From: Coenobita brevimanus
Taxonomy: Eukaryota > Arthropoda > Malacostraca > Decapoda > Coenobitidae
Direction: 5' to 3'
DNA length: 64,000 bases
Assembly: GCA_032717465.1 (NCBI GenBank)
Contig: JAVRFU010000145.1
Location: 62,001-126,000, forward strand
This document shows, one piece after another, positions 28,469 to 38,233 of this stretch. The notes beneath the pieces were generated by a model. It made no database searches. It saw nothing but the letters and a program-made list of their open reading frames with translations, and was not told the DNA's origin. The position numbers and the translations under genes are program-made. Within the stretch, counting starts at the first letter, position 1; every line of letters begins with the position of its first letter.

Positions 28469-30298
28469 GCTTTCAGTGAACTTATTAAATATGGTGGGGA
28501 AAAATTGACAAAGGCATTGACAAATCTGTTTAATAGTATCCTGGATCAAGGGGAGGTACCACAGGACTGGAAAAGAAGTAGGGTGACACTTATACATAAG
28601 GGTGGAGGAAAAGCTAAGGAGGAAATTGGAAACTATAGGCCCATTAGTGTCATGAATGTATTAGCTAAGGTGTTTGGGATGATAATAAATGAAAAACTAA
28701 TATCATGGGCAGAACAGTACAAAATATGGGGTGAGGAACAGAGTGGGTTCAGGAAGGGTAGGGGAGGCCTTGAAAATGTTTTTGTAATGAAAGAAATCAT
28801 AGAGAGGAACAAGAAGCAAGGAAAAGAGTTATACCTAGTATTTCTAGACTTTGAAAAAGCTTACGATACAGTTGATAGATGTAAATTGTTGAAACTATTA
28901 AGACATATTGGGGTGGATGGCAAGATAGTGGAAATAATAAAGAGATGGTGTGAAGAAAATAAGATGAAATTCACAATAGGAAATATAAGCACAGGGTGGG
29001 TTAACAATAACATCTGGGTGCGTTAAGGCTGTGTGTTGTCCCCTACGTTGTTCAACATTTACTTGGAAGAACTTTTAGTAAGAATCAGGAAATCAGGCAA
29101 AGGAGTAAGGATTGGAGATTGGAAATTAGGATGCCTGGCTTATGCAGATGATGTAGTACTCATGGCGGAAAACAGGAAAGACACGGAAGACCTTATGGAA
29201 ATAGCTGACAGATTTGGGAGGGAATGGAACCTAAGATTCAGTGCAGGAAAATGCAAGGTGATGGAATTTAATAACAGGGAGAAGAACCAGTGGGTGATGG
29301 GGAACAACGTAATGGAAATACTGTAGTAGATAAATATACGTACTTAGGTATAGAAGTGAGTAAGGAAGGAATAGGAGGGGAGAAACAAAGAAAGATTAAT
29401 GAAGGGAAAGCTCGGAAGATGGCAGGCATGATTATAAATGGAGGGCATAGAGTGATTAACAAGTATAATGTGGGTAAGAGTCTGTGGAAAGGAATAGCAG
29501 TGCCTTTTGTCTCTATGGATCGGAAATAACAAACTACCGAGATGGAGATATCATGAAACTGGAAAAAGTACAAAACATAGTGGGTACGGTAGATGTACGG
29601 CAGTAGAAGCCATAAGGGGAGACATGGGCTGGAGCACATTCAAAGAAAGAATTGTGAAAGGAAAATTGGGGTTCACAAAGAAAATAGAAAAACTCAGTGT
29701 GGAAAGATGGGCTAAGAGGGTGCTGGAGGAAAGAGGGGCAAGATCATCATGGGGGAGAGAAATTAACAGATGGAAGAGGAGAGAAAACCTGGCAGAGGTT
29801 TGGAGTCATATAGAAGGCAAACAAATTAAGAAAAAGATTGAAGAGAACGGATTGAACAGATGGAAAGTGGGGTTAACAGGAAAGGTGACTCTGAAATGGT
29901 ATAAAAGAAAGCAAAAACCAGAAGGGCTAAACTGGCATGTAGGAGACTGGGGAAGTAGACTGTTAGTTAAAGCTAGGACAGGTACTCTGGAAGTGAATGG
30001 TAGAAATAGAGAGGAACAGGACAAGAACTGCAAATTTTGTGAGGGGATAAAAGAAACAATAGAGCACCTAATTGTTGAATGCAACAACTACAAAGAGCAA
30101 AGGGAGAAGTTAATAGCATCAGTAGTAGCGGTGATAGGAATGGAGGAATGGCAGAGAAGACTTGAGGAAGAAGATGGGGGGATATGTACAGTACTGGGAC
30201 TATATGGGGATAAGGAAGAAACAGGGAGAATAATGAAGTTTGCCAAAATATTTCTAACACAATGTTGGAAGAAAAGGCAACAGCAAGAAGGACAGTAA
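28469..30298 (+). pseudogene. Reverse transcriptase and C-terminus of the esterase-ORF1 LINE
   Basis: ELIKYGGEKLTKAL, GEVPQDWKRSRVTLIHKG, NYRPISVMNVLAKVFG, EQSGFRKGRGGLENVFV, LVFLDFEKAYDTVDR (first Asp), then a stop (WVRxGCVLSPTLFNIY), CLAYADDVVLMAE (catalytic YADD) and a frame break near 29,320. The tail reads WKGIAVPFV, then RWAKRVLEERGARSSW and a zinc knuckle CKFCEGIKETIEHLIVEC at 30,033-30,086, to a stop at 30,296. At least three lesions. Confidence 0.83.
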
Positions 30299-30504
30299 AT
30301 AAACATATAAAAAAGGTAACGAAAATTGAAGTGTGATCAAGAAAAGAGAAGAGGATAAGGAGCAAGAAGAGAAGGAGGACCTACGAAGCGATACAAAGCG
30401 ACAGAGGTCACAAGAAGAAGAAGAAGGACCGAGAGGCTGAGGCAAAGCGCTGTTGTTTTTGGAAATTAAAGATAGAAGGAGAGGAGATAAGAGGTAGAGG
30501 GGAA

Positions 30505-31545
30505 TTAATTTCTTTTTTTCAATACCACTTGTATTAAATAGGAGGTTCCCAAGTATACTATTTCTTCTATATATGGCTGTTGTAATTCTACCAGTTGTGT
30601 TCTTTCTTCCATATATCCTGTGCAGTCTAATAAAAAATGTATCAAGTCTTCTGTTTCTGCATTACACATTGGACAGTTTATCTCAGTTCCCTTGAATCTA
30701 TTTCTATTTGCTAAATTTAGTGTATTAGATCTGCATTTAAACAGGATTATGGAGGCTGGTGAATTATCATATATTTCATCTACTCCACCTATTTCTTTCT
30801 TCCATTTTTTATATACTTCTAAGCTTGATTTATTTTCCATGTCTTTTCCCCACCTTTTTGTGTCCTCATCATATATTTTCCTGGTTAGTTCATCTTTTGT
30901 TATATTTTTTAACCCTTCTGTATTTAGGTCAAGATCTTTTAGTGCCTTCTCACATTCCCTCATCCACTTACTCTTGCGTTCCTTCAGCTCTTCTACAATT
31001 TCAGTTAATAGTGCATTATTTCTTCTCTTTAAAATACCTTGGAGATATTGAAGCTTTGCCCTCTTTATTTTTGATTCCATTAGTGAGACTCTACTTCGCC
31101 CCTCAGGCAGCCTACTGCAGTGCTCATATTACCTCCCAGCATTGTTCTATACACCCCATGTTCTATTTTCTGTAATTTGTCTATTTCTTCTTTATTAAAA
31201 TCAATTACTCCTGCAGCATACAGAACTCCAGGGAGTGCTAGGCTCTTCCAGTAAGTTTTACCGATTAAAATTTAATTGCAGCTCCTAGCCATAACAGAGT
31301 AGGTTAAGTTTGCTAGTCTTTGTGCTTTCATAATGATGTTTTCTTTATGTCCTTTAAAGCAGTCTTTAGAGTCCACTATTGTTACCCCCAAATACTTAAT
31401 TGAATTTACCACTTCTATACCCTCTATTTCTGTTGGTTTCTCCTTCATATTGAATATAATGAATTTACTTTTTGCTTTATTTATTTCTAGTCCACAGGTT
31501 TTACTAATATTTATTAACCTTCTAATGTTAGCTTTGGCCTCGTGT
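30505..31545 (-). pseudogene. LINE ORF2 C-terminal fragment (relative of the nested LINE)
   Basis: Minus strand: KTCGLEINKAKSKFIIFNM, SIKYLGVTIVDSKDCF, an N-stop in the SVMARSCN block, LQKIEHGVYRTMLGGN, then a 191-residue open frame ending with CPMCNAETEDLIHFLLDC and a Leu/Ile-rich end. It lies downstream of the RT palm. It is truncated at 31,545, exactly where an endonuclease fragment on the other strand begins. Confidence 0.75.
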
Positions 31546-32520
31546 GCCTAACAGAAACACAAAAGAAAATTAGCAATATAATATTTAGTCAAAATATATG
31601 TGTTGTAGAAAATATGAGAGATATAGAAGAAAAGAAGGGAGGGGGGATAATGATTCTGTACAAGGGAAATCAAGGGATAGAAGTCAGTAATGTAAACACT
31701 AAAAATACTGATATGATACATGCTAAATGTTCAATAAGAGGTTGGGAGATGAAACTGATAGTGGTGTATTTTGCTGTACATGATAAGAATAGAAACAAAG
31801 CAATGAGGGAAGAAATAGAATCTATCATTGAGAGAAGTGAAGAGCCATTAATGATAGCAGGAGATTATAACGGGCATGTAGGGTTTAAAGGGGAACAAAG
31901 ATTAGATGATAATGGAAGGATGATACTAGATTGGATGGACAAATATAGGCTTATAATGTTAAATGAAGATCAGAAATGTCTATCTATCCATCTGTCTATA
32001 GCCCGACGCCCTAATCCCGCAAAGGGTGGCTGCAGACAAAATGCCTCCAAGTCGCTTTGTCACCCACCATTTGACTACCCTCCCCCTCCCTCATATACCT
32101 CTCAGCTCCATCCCTCCACCTCATCCTCGGTCTACCTCTCCCTCTCCCTCCCTCCACCTCACCTACATACACCCTCTTAGTCAGTCTTTCATTCTCCATT
32201 CTCTTCACATGTCAGAAATGTACAGGAGAATTTACATGGTGTAGGGAAAAACTAAAAAGCACTATAGATTATACATTGGTCAATGATAAATTATATGATA
32301 AGTATATAAGTATGAACACTGACGAAGGTAAAGAGTTTTTTGATTTGTCAGATCATAATTTAATGGATATAAAAATAAAAGCAAAGAAACGAAAAACAAT
32401 TAAGAAATACGGAATGGATAGTAAGAGAATATTACAAGTCAGATAAAAAATCAATGAAAAAGTTTGAAGAAGAATTGGAAAAAAGAATAAAAAGAGAGAA
32501 TATCAGAGACATAAAAGATT
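31546..32520 (+). pseudogene. LINE endonuclease fragment, split by an RTE tail
   Basis: Plus strand: CLTETQKKISN (catalytic Glu in the TE motif), EEKKGGGIMILYKGNQG, KLIVVYFAVHDKN, LMIAGDYNGHVGFKGEQR (catalytic Asp-Asn), then the insertion 31,980-32,211, then CTGEFTWCREKLKSTIDYTL, DLSDHNLMDIKIK (final Asp-His) and a frame end at 32,444. The join NEDQK to CTGEFTW is exact after removing the insert and one 10-bp repeat. It stops at 32,520 against another RTE fragment. Confidence 0.8.
31980..32211 (-). mobile_element. Short RTE-like LINE tail insertion with 10-bp TSD
   Basis: TCAGAAATGT at 31,970-31,979 and 32,212-32,221 flanks 232 bp of RTE 3' end (minus strand): RMENERLTKRVYVGEVEG, GRGRPRMRWRDG, the 3' UTR and a tail of GATAGACAGATGGATAGATAG type. 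This proves that the tail alone can be inserted as an extremely 5'-truncated copy. Confidence 0.88.
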
Positions 32521-32534
32521 TAGAAGAAAGGATG

Positions 32535-33345
32535 AAAAACTCCCTGTACTGTTGTTTGCAGATGATACTGTGTTGTTGAGTGAAGATGAAGGGGAGCTGC
32601 AAGGCTTGGTGGATGAGTTTGGGAGAGTGTGTAAGAAACGGAATGTAAAGGTGAATGTAGGGAAGAGTAAAGTGATGGTCTTTGAGAGAGGTGAAGTCAG
32701 TGAATGTACAGTGAGGTTGGATGGTGAGGAATTGGAAAATGTGAGTACGTTTAAGTACTTGGGTAGTGTGATGAGCAAGGATGGAGGTTTGGAGGGTGAA
32801 GTGCGTGGAAAGGTACAGCAGGGAAGAAAGGTTGCTGGTTCTTTGAAAGCAGTGATAAGAAACAGGGAAGTGAGCATGGAAGTGAAAAAGTTACTACATG
32901 ACAGTATTGTGATACCAACTCTAACGTACGGAAGTGAAGCTTGGACGTTGTTGGAAGGACACAAGTCAAGAGTGAGGGCAGTGGAAATGAGTTATTTAAG
33001 AGGAGCCTGTGGAGTCACATGGAGAGACAGGCTGACGAATGAGGATATAAAGGAGCGTTGTGGTGTTGATGTGGATGTGATAGGAAGCGTTATGAGGAAC
33101 ACACTGAGGTGGTTTGGCCATGTGGAGAGGATGGAGGGTCAAAGACTGACGAAGAGAGTGTATGTGAGTGAGGTGGAGGGGGAAAGAGGGAGGGGGAGGC
33201 CGAGGATGAGGTGGAGAGGTATATGAGAGAGGAGGGTGTGAGTTGGGAGCAGGGGAGTGAAATGGCGGGGGACAGGGCGACTTGGAGGCGATTTGTTTGT
33301 GGCCACCCCAAACGGGATTGAGGCGTCTGGCAATAGATAGATAGA
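32535..33345 (+). mobile_element. RTE-like LINE, 5'-truncated, with (GATA)n tail
   Basis: Starts at the RT box LLFADDTVLLSEDEGELQ and runs through the C-terminal domain to a 3' UTR ending GGCGTCTGGCAATAGATAGA (33,325-33,350). Its 3' ~45 bp are shared with the SINE-like repeat at 52,840-53,190. Confidence 0.88.
32552..33226 (+). CDS. RTE-like ORF2 C-terminal domain, open frame
   Basis: A 224-residue open frame from the catalytic FADD box through VKVNVGKSKVMVFERGEVSE, STFKYLGSVMSKDGGLEG, DSIVIPTLTYGSEAWTL, LRGACGVTWRDRLTNEDI, TLRWFGHVERMEGQRL and GRGRPRMRWRGI to a stop. It has no internal lesion but lacks most of the RT and the endonuclease, so it is a truncated, non-autonomous copy. It is the best reference in this window for the many shorter fragments of the family. 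Confidence 0.82.
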   Translation: MFADDTVLLSEDEGELQGLVDEFGRVCKKRNVKVNVGKSKVMVFERGEVSECTVRLDGEELENVSTFKYLGSVMSKDGGLEGEVRGKVQQGRKVAGSLKAVIRNREVSMEVKKLLHDSIVIPTLTYGSEAWTLLEGHKSRVRAVEMSYLRGACGVTWRDRLTNEDIKERCGVDVDVIGSVMRNTLRWFGHVERMEGQRLTKRVYVSEVEGERGRGRPRMRWRGI

Positions 33346-33530
33346 TAGAGAGATGCAAGCATTTTGTCTGGATATTATGGAAAAATGTACAAATAATGGT
33401 TTCTAACAGCCAGATCACAACATCCAGGAAATGGATTGTCAGGGTAATGGCCGTCCGGATAATCAAGAGATTACTGTATTTATTTATTTAGTTATTATTT
33501 GCTTATACAGTATTTATTTCTCATTTTCAG

Positions 33531-33746
33531 AAAGTAGAAATTGTTGTAGATCGATGTGAGGGTGGTGGAGAATGCAGAGTGGCTGGTCCACTGCCACCAC
33601 AAGAACGCGCCTTGAGTGTGTCAGCGCCTCTGCAGGTGGGCGGCCTGGCTCACCCTCCCCCAGAACACCTCCAGCATGCATGGCCAGCACGAGTCACAGA
33701 TGCTGCATTCCTCGGCTGCATTAGGAACTTACGAGTCAATGGAGAG
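33531..33746 (+). CDS. CadN: CadN-like exon: end of first laminin-G domain
   Basis: 72 codons between TTTTCAG and GTAACT. Translation starts KVEIVVDRCEGGGECRVAG and ends with FLGCIRNLRVNGE, the C-terminal strand and cysteine pair of a LamG domain that displays the typical GCIRNLRxNG signature. Ends on a codon boundary. Extracellular, membrane-proximal; LamG domains of type III cadherins sit between the cadherin repeats and the membrane. Intact. Confidence 0.8.
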
Positions 33747-33947
33747 GTAACTGGTGCAGTCTGGTAATTTAGCTTTACAGATAACAATGGACTTAATGGC
33801 TAATTCAGTATTTGTACATCATTTATTCTGGATCGTACTCCACCCCATTACAGTATTTAGCAGTAAAAATGATGGTGATGATGTTGATGTGAGTGTGAGA
33901 TGAATGTTTATAATCAGCAATGAATGGCAGTGTACTGTGTGTTTCAG

Positions 33948-34051
33948 CTGAGAGACCTTGGTGAAGGTGTGTTGGGTGAGGACAGTTCCCCAGGTTGCCC
34001 TGGCCAGGACGTCTGCACACTTGCTGGACACCCTTGTCAAAACAATGCTAG
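33948..34051 (+). CDS. CadN: CadN-like exon: LamG1 end to EGF start
   Basis: Acceptor GTGTTTCAG, donor GTAAGT. LRDLGEGVLGEDSSPGCPGQ, then CTLAGHPCQNNAR with the first cysteines of an EGF module. Phase 0 in, phase 2 out, which fits the next exon. Confidence 0.8.
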
Positions 34052-34417
34052 GTAAGTTATTCATAAATTAATTGAGTATGTATACCATCTATGAATTAAC
34101 CATTAACCTCTTTGGCATATATATGGATAAGAAAGTCTACAGACATACTTTGAAAATTATGTGATTTCAGAATGAGCCTTTGCATTAGGGAACTTGAGGA
34201 GATTTGCTTTGGAAGACTTTGTAACTAGGAGTGCAGCCATAAGGTTAACAAGGTTGAAATTGGCAAGCCTGGAATACTGTATTGCCTTTCAGAGTGTATG
34301 ATAATAATTTATGTTGGCTATGCATGTACTGTACAGTAGTAGGTAAATATGTGTATGTCCATTGTGCCAGACAGCACAAGGTACTATGTGTCTATGACGT
34401 GCAAGTAATCAGTAGGT

Positions 34418-35673
34418 ACCGTAAACTGGGGTGAATTCGGACTCGGGGCGAATTCGGATAATACTGCAATAAAAAGTTGTTTAAATTAATTAATAATTAA
34501 TGAATAAACATATTAGAAATCTGTTTGCTCCCAATTGTTTGTAATTCTTTACTGTACTTTCGTGTATAAAGATACTTAATATATCACGTGACACATACCA
34601 GGTATATACTAAAAAGCAAATATATGTAAAAAGAATAAAATTTGTAACATTGGCAAACTTTCTTTGGCAGAATTGTTAATGAATAGATGCAGGAAAATCT
34701 TCGGTGGCCGGATGTACTTTCATGCGTAGTGTGAAAGTGCAAAGTAAGTAATTGGCGTTATCTTCTCAATTAATCTCTTAACTGGGCATTTAATGAAATT
34801 TTTAAAATTTTCATGCAAATTGGAGTCAGTTCGGACATGAGGTGAATTCGGACAGGGGGAGTATGAATGAAAAAGTAACACTTTTTACAATGTACAATTG
34901 CTTATAATTTGCCAGATGTGGATACTGTGTGTAATTGGGTTCATATGTATCATTTACAGGTATACTCTTGAGCTTTTATGGTACTACCTGTTTAAACAAG
35001 GTCACCCAATGACTCGAACATTTAAGAAAAGAACTGGTGGAGATCAAGGTCCTTATCGTAGTGAAAAAGGCAAGCAAAAAACTGGTAAAGCCAAATAATC
35101 ATGTTAAATATCACCTGTACCTTATAATCCATCAGTCTTCCAAAAACAAAATTATTAGTCAAGAAATGATTGTTCCATATACAGTACTAAGGTTTGTAGC
35201 TAGATTTGTCTTATCTACATGTGTTCTAATATGTTTTATTTAAACCAAGGAAAAAAATAAAACTGCTCTTGTGTTCATATCTCATTATAGTCATTAGCTT
35301 ATTTTGTCAAGGAGTGGCATTATTTTTGTACTGGAAGAACATTTTTTTAAAAGCCCCAGAGCGTCCGAAATGGCCCCACATAGGTCCGAGACTAAACTGG
35401 GAACCCAGGGTAGTCTTATGCATTCATTTTCTATTTATGTACGAATTTATACAGTGTGTCCGAATTCACCAAAGTTTGAGTACAAATTCGGACACCCATT
35501 ACTATATTTGCTATAATTATATATGAAACATTTTAAATTTTGTACTGCTATGATTCGATACCCTAGTGGACCAGCTCAACATACAGTACTTAAGATCTTG
35601 GACTGAATTAAAAACTAGATTACATGGTACAAAAAAATGAAAAAATCGTCCGAATTCACCCCAGTTTACGGTA
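34418..35673. mobile_element. DNA transposon relic with ~25-bp inverted ends and repeated GAATTCGGAC motif
   Basis: TACCGTAAACTGGGGTGAAT plus TCGGA at the left end is mirrored exactly at the right end (35,649-35,673), flanked by TA. Inside, GAATTCGGAC or its complement recurs about seven times near both ends (34,450, 34,845, 35,460, 35,490). A short frame PMTRTFKKRTGGDQGPYR (35,009-) faintly recalls the start of pogo-type transposases. A TA target and such ends suggest the Tc1/mariner/pogo group. Sits in a CadN-like intron. Confidence 0.65.
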
Positions 35674-36018
35674 GTATTCTTTTCCCTGGGATGTGGGAGT
35701 ACGTTACAGTTTAGTCCTTGTTGTTTATTATTTATTCCAATATATCCCAGCTTTTTCCATACATTTGGTAATATAAATTGAAGGATACAAGCATATAAAT
35801 TTTATAGATAGCATGGAAGATTAATATATATATTTTTTTAAATTACTGTGACTTGACAGCAAAGAGGAATGCAAAAATAGGGAACATATTGCAGGGGTTC
35901 TTTCGTATACACAGCTGAAGACAGCTCACTGTCCCACCTTGTGATTATATAAGATTTGATATGGCATTAGTGTAAAGTATAGTTTCATTGCTCCCTTCTA
36001 AATTTGTCTTTTCAACAG
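35674..36018. other. CadN-like intron, no further feature seen
   Basis: AT-rich sequence ahead of the acceptor TTCAACAG at 36,018. Nothing else recognised. Confidence 0.5.
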
Positions 36019-36180
36019 GTGTGTTGGTGTGGGTGGGAAGGGGTCATGTGAGTGTGAGTCAGGCTGGGCGGGTGAAACCTGCATGCACCTCACTCAGCCT
36101 GTCTTTTTTGCACACAGCAGTTACGTCAAGATGGCACTCACCTCTGTTCCACCTCCACATACCACCTTCCTCCAGCTCAG
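36019..36180 (+). CDS. CadN: CadN-like exon: EGF end and LamG2 start
   Basis: Acceptor TTTTCAACAG, donor GTGAGA. RCVGVGGKGSCECESGWAG and ETC complete an EGF module; PVFFAHSSYVKMALTSVPPP and TFLQLR start the second LamG, with the SYVKxAL motif of neural cadherins. Phase 2 in and 2 out; both match. Intact. Confidence 0.82.
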
Positions 36181-37299
36181 GTGAGATCAACTGGCCTTCG
36201 GTCATAGTCCCTTCCTTACTAGAACTACACTTGATCATTACATACCCCCTCACACTTGCCCATATTCCCACACTTTTAACTTTATCACCTGGAATTACAG
36301 TACACTATATAGTCCATTCCAGATTAGAATGACAGTTACCCATATGAGTGATGTAGTTTGAATGAGAAATATGAGTAAAATTCTGATATTGGAATGGACT
36401 GTGTTGTTGCCTCAGTCCTTGCTCATTGAGCAGTTGAGGAGCTTTTTTACTAGGTCCTTTTAATATATGCAAAAATAAGAAAGCAGTGATTAAAACTCTA
36501 AAAATATTGTTCCATAAGGAGTCAGATATGTGATAGCCCTGTTTACTACACAACATAAGAAATCTTTTGACATAGCTTATGTTGTTTTAGCCCGCTGCAC
36601 CTTGCTTATAGGCAAGTCAAGGAGCCACAGCATAAGAACCCAGTTATTTGTGCAGAAAATATAAACAAAAGGTTCAAGCTCTACTAAAAACTGTTTCATC
36701 CATAACTTATCAAATGAAATGAAATCCTAAGAACTACACCAACCATTTGATTTATGCAGAAGTAGAACCCAAAGACTGAATCCTTTCAAAAAATAATCCT
36801 GTTAAAGAAAATGGAATTAAGAGAGCCTTTGTGTTTTAAAAAATAATCCATTCAGAGAAAGTAAAAGAAAAAAAAGGTCTGTTTTCTTTTTCTGTAACTC
36901 ACAAGTGCCTGTAGGATAAAGCCAGTTCAATTCATGTCAGGTTAAAAAAATGAGTGAAATCTGTGTTATGTTCATCTTTACACATTTCTTTTCCTCACCA
37001 AGTCATTTGTTTCATGAAATTTCTTTTATTTCTCCCTCTCATGCTCTCATTTACCATATCCAGACATCTTTTTGGCCTTCCTTGCCTCCCCTTGTCCTCA
37101 GACTCACACATATATGCAATACCCTCCTCTCCTCCTAGTTCATAATCACTCTGTCTTTATGACTATACCATCAAAATGCTCATCTACCCACTGATCAATA
37201 GAAGGGCCATGCAGACAGTCTTCATTATTAAGTCAAGGATGTGTTCCAGACTGTTACATTTTCCATGTAATTGATGAAAATTGGGGAACCAGGGGAATT
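36181..37299. other. CadN-like intron, no gene recognised
   Basis: AT-rich, with short A-runs near 36,790-36,880. No transposase, RT or exon-like reading frame that I can support. Confidence 0.5.
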
Positions 37300-37450
37300 A
37301 AGATTTATAGGTTATAGTGGATTTTTGATTGACAAATTAGTTTTCCATCCATCATCCAATCCTACATTGCCCCATGAGGAGTGTAGGAGCCGGAGGTTAG
37401 GCAAGTTGGTCCTGACATTTAAGATGAGAGCGATGTTTTACCATTATTTA
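37300..37450 (-). mobile_element. SINE-like repeat, copy 1 (family C)
   Basis: On the minus strand TCATCTTAAATGTCAGGACC, AACTTGCC, GGCTCCTACACTCCTCATGG and GGCA are followed by a GATGATGG-type tail. It matches 44,134-44,330 on the plus strand. Short, non-coding, interspersed. Confidence 0.6.
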
Positions 37451-37779
37451 CTGTAGACCCATTCAGCCAGAGGAGATGCTTTATATTTTATTCTGACAAA
37501 TACCTAGTGATTTATTCAGCTAAGGAGAGATGCCTTGGGGTGGAAGGGTTAGAAAAAGTCTCCATTATCCTGCTGCTGGATAATGTCAACTGTATTTTAT
37601 TCTAGCCAGAAAATATGTTATTAATTTTTAAAGAGACATGTAAGGATGACGAGGTTCTTACTGTATAATAACATGAAAAGAGGCAACATACAGCAAGGGG
37701 ATATGGTAAAAATATTTTTTGTAAGGTTGTGAACATGGGAACAATAAAAGCAGAGGACTTTAAAAATGTTATTTACACA

Positions 37780-38035
37780 AGCAGGTCCTGTTATACAAGT
37801 ATCTGCTATACAAGAAACCAGTGATATGAGAATGGGCAATTTAGACCCAATCTCAGTTATGCGAGCAGGGTCAGTTAGCCTAACCCTATTTTTCTCTTAA
37901 TTTATGTACTCCGTTATATGAGTTTCACGATCCTTTTATTTTGTTTGATATACAAGTGTCTGCTGTTTTGCTATCCAAGCAGTCTTCCATCAACACATCC
38001 CACTCATTTAATGGGACCCAGCTGTATTGAGGACT
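37780..38035. mobile_element. Possible Tigger-type MITE fragment
   Basis: CAGGTCCTGTTATACAAGTA and related TATACAAG, TTATGCGAG and TTATATGAG motifs recur in both directions. That pattern is seen near the ends of pogo/Tigger elements. Ends not clearly defined; tentative. Confidence 0.35.
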
Positions 38036-38225
38036 CACTGTTATATATTTGTAAGGTTTCGTACTTGGGAACACTCTGGTCAGCTGGTGTGGGTGGGGTC
38101 ACAACATGGGCATGACCTGGCAGCGCTACACCTAGTCAGTGGGCGGGTGTGTCTGAAGCTGCTGCTACACCCTGATGCACTCACACACCTCTGCCTCACG
38201 CAGGTCGTCCTTACTGATGGGCAGT

Positions 38226-38233
38226 GGCACACC
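38226..38233 (+). repeat. 8-bp TSD of the P-element, left
   Basis: GGCACACC, identical to 40,123-40,130. Eight-base duplications are the rule for P-elements. Confidence 0.88.

Larger units (their letters stand above)
23560..30490 (+). mobile_element. LINE with esterase-like ORF1, broken by two nested insertions
   Basis: Plus-strand pieces at 23,560-24,157, 26,591-27,952 and 28,469-30,490 assemble into ORF1, endonuclease, RT and a C-terminal zinc knuckle. The first gap holds a minus-strand LINE (24,158-26,590); the second holds an RTE 3' fragment (27,953-28,468). Removing the second insert rejoins DGIIG with ELIKYGGEKL in frame. Clade not assigned; the CX2CX8HX4C C-terminus is shared with the nested LINE. 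Confidence 0.8.
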
